NCBI GenBank assembly: GCA_046349855.1
Contig: JAXMBM010000007.1
Span: forward strand, 99,470-163,469
Reading direction: 5' to 3'
Source of the DNA: CAIXSC01 sp046349855
GTDB taxonomy: Bacteria; Planctomycetota; Planctomycetia; Pirellulales; Pirellulaceae
Length of the DNA: 64,000 nucleotides
Both the position numbers and the translations under genes were made by a program. Shown here one piece after another: positions 61,334 to 64,000 of the stretch; the first letter of the stretch is position 1, and each line of letters begins with the position of its first letter. The notes below the pieces were generated by a model. The model ran no database searches. It was not told where the DNA came from and worked only from the letters and a program-made list of their open reading frames with translations.

Positions 61334-62752
61334 TCAGGTGGCCGATCGCGGTTCGACCGCAGCCTCCTCGTGAGTCCGTCCCCACAGGAGGAACAGGGCA
61401 AGCGCACCGGCGGCCGGAGCGAGCCCAATCCAGAAGATGCCAGACGCATACGACTTCGTCGCATCGACCGTCTTGCCCACCAACTCCTGCATTTCCGAGG
61501 TGACGACCCAGGTGATGCAGCCCAATACGCCGCTGACACGTCCCTGGTGACGGGCGGAAATCTCCTGCGTGAACGAGTAGTAATTGGGGAACAGACCCAG
61601 GGCGCCAAAGCCAATCAGCAGGAACGTGCCCAGCAGCAGCGGGCCTTTGGGGAGCGTCGAGGCGAATGTGCTGAGGGCGGTGAGGGCGGCGCAGATCGAG
61701 AAGGTAAGCACCCGAGCCTGGTGAACGTTCCAGCGCCGCGCGGCCAGCCACTTGACCGAAGCGCCGGCTGCGATGCAGCCCACGTCGGTCGCAATGTAGT
61801 ACGCCGTCACGAACCAGCGGACCGACTCGGGTGAATAGTGGTGGTACTGCTCCAGCATCTTGGGGAGCCAGACGCGAAAGAACTGCCACGTCATGTTGAT
61901 GACGATCACCACCACCACCAGGGCCAGCAGGCGGCGGACGATCAGGAAGCCACCGGCCGACGGTGGCCCCGCCGCTGGCGCACCGGGGTTGGCGGCGGCT
62001 GGCGAGCGGACCTGCAGGTCGATGTTCCAGACCAGCACCAGCCAGGGCACCACCCAGAGCGCTCCCAGGCAGCCGACCACCACGTAGGGGGCACGCCACC
62101 AGCCCAGCTGTTCCGGAGTGGCGGACGCCAGCACTTCGGGCGCGGCGCCGGTGAACGGATCGAACAGTCCAATCACAAGCGGTGTGAGGATGGCCCCGAT
62201 CGATGCACCACTCTGCAGGATACTATTGCCGAAAGGGCGGTCGGCGGCGCTGAGGAGTCGCTGCGTGGTTACGAGGGCGCACGGCCATTGCCCGGCCTCG
62301 AACAATCCCAGCACGACGCGGCAGACGAGAAAGCCGATGTAGGCCGCAGTCAACTCTTCCCGCTCGGCTGCCCCCGACGACTCGACCAGCGCCAGACGCT
62401 CGACGTCAACCACGTGGCGGAGCAGAGGAGTCAGTTCCTGGCCGATACGATCCGCAAACCCCGTGGCCACTCCGGCCGCTGACCAGCCCAGCAGCACCAG
62501 CGGATAGAGCCAGCGGATGCTGAGTTTATCGGCGAGCAGTCCGAAGAGGAGCCCGCCCAGCGCGAACGCATAACCGAAGCCTTTCTCCAGCCGACCGTAC
62601 TGGGCGTTGGACAGCTGGATCTGCTTTTCGATGGCGGTGATCGTGAGCGACAGTGTCTGGCGGTCCATGTAGTTGAGGACCAGGGCCAGCAGCAGCATGC
62701 CGCAGACGAACCACTTGAGGCGCCCCGGGGTGGCCGTGTGCGGATCATTCAT
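61334..62752 (-). CDS. major facilitator superfamily transporter
   Basis: A 472-residue transporter with about twelve helices. The ATG at 62752 (MNDPHTATPGRLKW) has GGGAGTG upstream. Helix 1 ends 'LNYMDRQTLSLTITAIEKQIQLS', followed by the MFS loop motif 'FGLLADKLSIRWLYPL' and central 'GLFEAGQWPCALVTTQRLLSAADRPFGNSILQSGASIGAILTPLV', as in the anion:cation symporter (hexuronate/phthalate) branch. A hydrophilic Pro/Ala-rich loop of about 20 residues lies between the halves. It is downstream of, and in the same direction as, the creatininase-family gene, suggesting a transport-plus-amidohydrolase unit for an amide or cyclic ureide. Confidence 0.88.
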   Translation of the reverse strand: MNDPHTATPGRLKWFVCGMLLLALVLNYMDRQTLSLTITAIEKQIQLSNAQYGRLEKGFGYAFALGGLLFGLLADKLSIRWLYPLVLLGWSAAGVATGFADRIGQELTPLLRHVVDVERLALVESSGAAEREELTAAYIGFLVCRVVLGLFEAGQWPCALVTTQRLLSAADRPFGNSILQSGASIGAILTPLVIGLFDPFTGAAPEVLASATPEQLGWWRAPYVVVGCLGALWVVPWLVLVWNIDLQVRSPAAANPGAPAAGPPSAGGFLIVRRLLALVVVVIVINMTWQFFRVWLPKMLEQYHHYSPESVRWFVTAYYIATDVGCIAAGASVKWLAARRWNVHQARVLTFSICAALTALSTFASTLPKGPLLLGTFLLIGFGALGLFPNYYSFTQEISARHQGRVSGVLGCITWVVTSEMQELVGKTVDATKSYASGIFWIGLAPAAGALALFLLWGRTHEEAAVEPRSAT

Positions 62753-62794
62753 CGGCGGATCACTCCCATGGTGGCCGTATCTCGACGTGCGACC

Positions 62795-62848
62795 GTCGTT
62801 CAACGCCTGGCTGTCGTTCAACGCCTGGCCGTGGTTCGACGCCTGCTC
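62795..62848. repeat. 18-bp tandem repeat, three copies, between the two genes
   Basis: Three head-to-tail copies of GTCGTTCAACGCCTGGCT (the third diverged) in the gap between the creatininase-family stop and the MFS start. Its role, if any, is unknown. Confidence 0.8.
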
Positions 62849-63611
62849 ACCCGTCCCAGCTCATTCCGTCCCAGGCCAGCATCCGTTCCAGCAGTTTGAT
62901 GACGTCGGCGGTGAACACGCGGAACAGGGTTTCGCCCTTGGTCGCCGTGGCCCCGCGCGGGTCGCCAATGTGTCCCGGTTCCGTGCGATCCTTGGTGATC
63001 CAGGCGCGGTGAGCGGGCGACAGGCCCGTACCGAAACTCACCGCCTGTGTCTGGCTGACGTCGCCGACCAGCTCGGGGCGGATGCGGAGCATCATGGACG
63101 TTTCCCACTCACAGGCATGTCCCATCTGCTGCTGCTGGAGCTGCGGATCGATCTGGTGAGGCTGTCCGCCGAGCGTCCAGTAGGTGGTGGTGACCAGGCA
63201 TAGGTCGCTACGGTCGCGGTATTTTTGCCGGAGCTCGAAGAACGCCTGTTGCGCGGGGATGATGTTGCCGCCATGGCCGTTGAGGATCAGGATGCGGCGG
63301 AAGCCGTGGAACAGGAAATTCTCGGCCATGTCGCGCAGCAGATCGAGGTAGACGCGGGGGGACGCCGACATGGTGCCGGGGAAGTCGAGGTGGTGTTCGG
63401 AATTGCCGAGCCATTGCAGGGGGGTGAACAGCACACGATCGGCGACCGCGCGGTGCTCCTTCACGCGCCGCACCACCTCGCCCAGCAGCAGGCTGTCGGT
63501 GAACACGGGCATGTGGCGGCCGTGTTGTTCGAGGGCGGCGACGGGAATGACGATGGGAGTGTCGCGCGTCAGCGCCGCTACGTCGTTCCACTTGAGTTCG
63601 GCCAGTTCCAT
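62847..63611 (-). CDS. creatininase-family amidohydrolase
   Basis: A 254-residue metal enzyme. The family signature is 'VIPVAALEQHGRHMPVFTDSLLLGEVV' (Glu28 and His30 of the metal site, Asp39), 'ILILNGHGGNIIPAQQAFFELR' and 'MGHACEWETSMMLRIRP' (metal Glu). Creatininases hydrolyse cyclic or linear amides (creatinine, formamides, mycofactocin-type precursors). Length is normal. It is followed in the same direction by the MFS transporter gene, so the pair may form a small operon for uptake and hydrolysis of an amide. No substrate can be assigned. Confidence 0.9.
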   Translation of the reverse strand: MELAELKWNDVAALTRDTPIVIPVAALEQHGRHMPVFTDSLLLGEVVRRVKEHRAVADRVLFTPLQWLGNSEHHLDFPGTMSASPRVYLDLLRDMAENFLFHGFRRILILNGHGGNIIPAQQAFFELRQKYRDRSDLCLVTTTYWTLGGQPHQIDPQLQQQQMGHACEWETSMMLRIRPELVGDVSQTQAVSFGTGLSPAHRAWITKDRTEPGHIGDPRGATATKGETLFRVFTADVIKLLERMLAWDGMSWDG

Positions 63612-63848
63612 CGAGCAAGCTCCAGGGCAGGGGAGGGAGGGAGGATCTGCGGGTCGGCGATCCCGGTGGGACCGCCGTCAGCGCCGCAGAGTGGCAGCAG
63701 TTTCCCCCGCCCGCGCCGCCGGATCAATAGGTGGCTCGTCGCGCCAGGCTCCCGGCTCCGCGCCGGCGTCCTCGTTTCCTGGCCGCCTCAGCGACCCTCC
63801 GCCGTTCGATCCTCCGCTGCTCCGTCAAAGTGCCTCGCAGAACCCGGG

Positions 63849-64000
63849 TCAGGCATCGGGATGGAGTTCCTGCCGCCGGAGTTCGTCCATCCGTTGAGCT
63901 CCGCCGGAGACCTGCAGGTAGTCGGCAAAGTCGAGCGTGGCGAAGAGGTGACGTTCCAGGAACTCACGATAGATCGAGGGATCCTGTTCGGCGTCGAGCC
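63849..64000 (-). CDS. C-terminal fragment of an unidentified gene (cut by window end)
   Basis: The last 50 codons of a leftward gene that starts beyond the window. It encodes a helical end (LDAEQDPSIYREFLERHLFA, then TLDFADYLQVSGGAQRMDEL, then RRQELHPDA) and a TGA stop. Its product cannot be identified. The 237-base gap to the creatininase-family gene shows no other feature. Confidence 0.55.
   Translation of the reverse strand, partial: LDAEQDPSIYREFLERHLFATLDFADYLQVSGGAQRMDELRRQELHPDA

Overview
The window reads as chromosomal DNA of a GC-rich member of the Planctomycetota, probably near Pirellulales. The evidence is the gene families: a DUF1501 protein paired with a DUF1549/DUF1553 protein, Gfo/Idh/MocA oxidoreductases with twin-arginine-like leaders, a BBP7-type outer-membrane barrel, a PVC-type dehydrogenase/haem-binding fusion, an NPCBM protein and an XRE regulator type common in this phylum. 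About 50 genes are supported. Many very long open frames antisense to them are codon-bias shadows. No rRNA, tRNA or CRISPR array was found.

Layout. 1-7.1 kb: the end of a MutS-family gene, an XRE regulator, and an exporter operon (anchored protein, HlyD-type adaptor, ABC ATPase, two FtsX/MacB permeases). 7.2-12.5 kb: a six-gene leftward sulfide/persulfide operon (sulfide:quinone oxidoreductase, exported helical protein, exported DsrE-like protein, TauE/SafE exporter, CstB-like persulfide dioxygenase-rhodanese, membrane rhodanese) behind a near-consensus promoter. 12.7-18.5 kb: an accessory region with a nitrilase-superfamily enzyme and a REP-associated (IS200/Y1-like) transposase, flanked by two different arrays of short palindromic repeats. 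18.6-23.5 kb: a 34-residue membrane peptide, an O-methyltransferase, a second MacB-like ABC pair and a DUF486 protein. A 187-bp element with perfect 19-bp terminal inverted repeats follows.

23.8-47.5 kb: planctomycete surface and catabolic genes (DUF1501 and DUF1549/1553 with a very long coiled coil, a BASS-type transporter, a metalloprotease-NPCBM protein, two Gfo/Idh/MocA oxidoreductases, a PQQ-type propeller and a 2138-residue multidomain exported protein). Housekeeping genes are interspersed: serS, rsmG, a PlsC-like acyltransferase and cdsA. XdhC and an ABM-fold protein close this part. 47.5-52.9 kb: two large adjacent leftward genes that match the RADAR anti-phage system, an RdrA-like P-loop ATPase and an RdrB-like adenosine deaminase with every catalytic residue present. 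They have their own promoter and sit between nagB and the abm/xdhC pair. This is the most notable locus. 53-64 kb: nagB, a ParA ATPase, the BBP7 barrel, lipoproteins, an exported methyltransferase, a D-glycerate-type dehydrogenase, a class III aminotransferase, an MFS transporter and a creatininase-family amidohydrolase.

Functional links. The sulfide operon can carry sulfide through persulfide to sulfite/thiosulfate and export. The RADAR pair is predicted to deaminate adenine nucleotides or RNA during phage infection. The repeat arrays around the transposase look like a REP/RAYT system.
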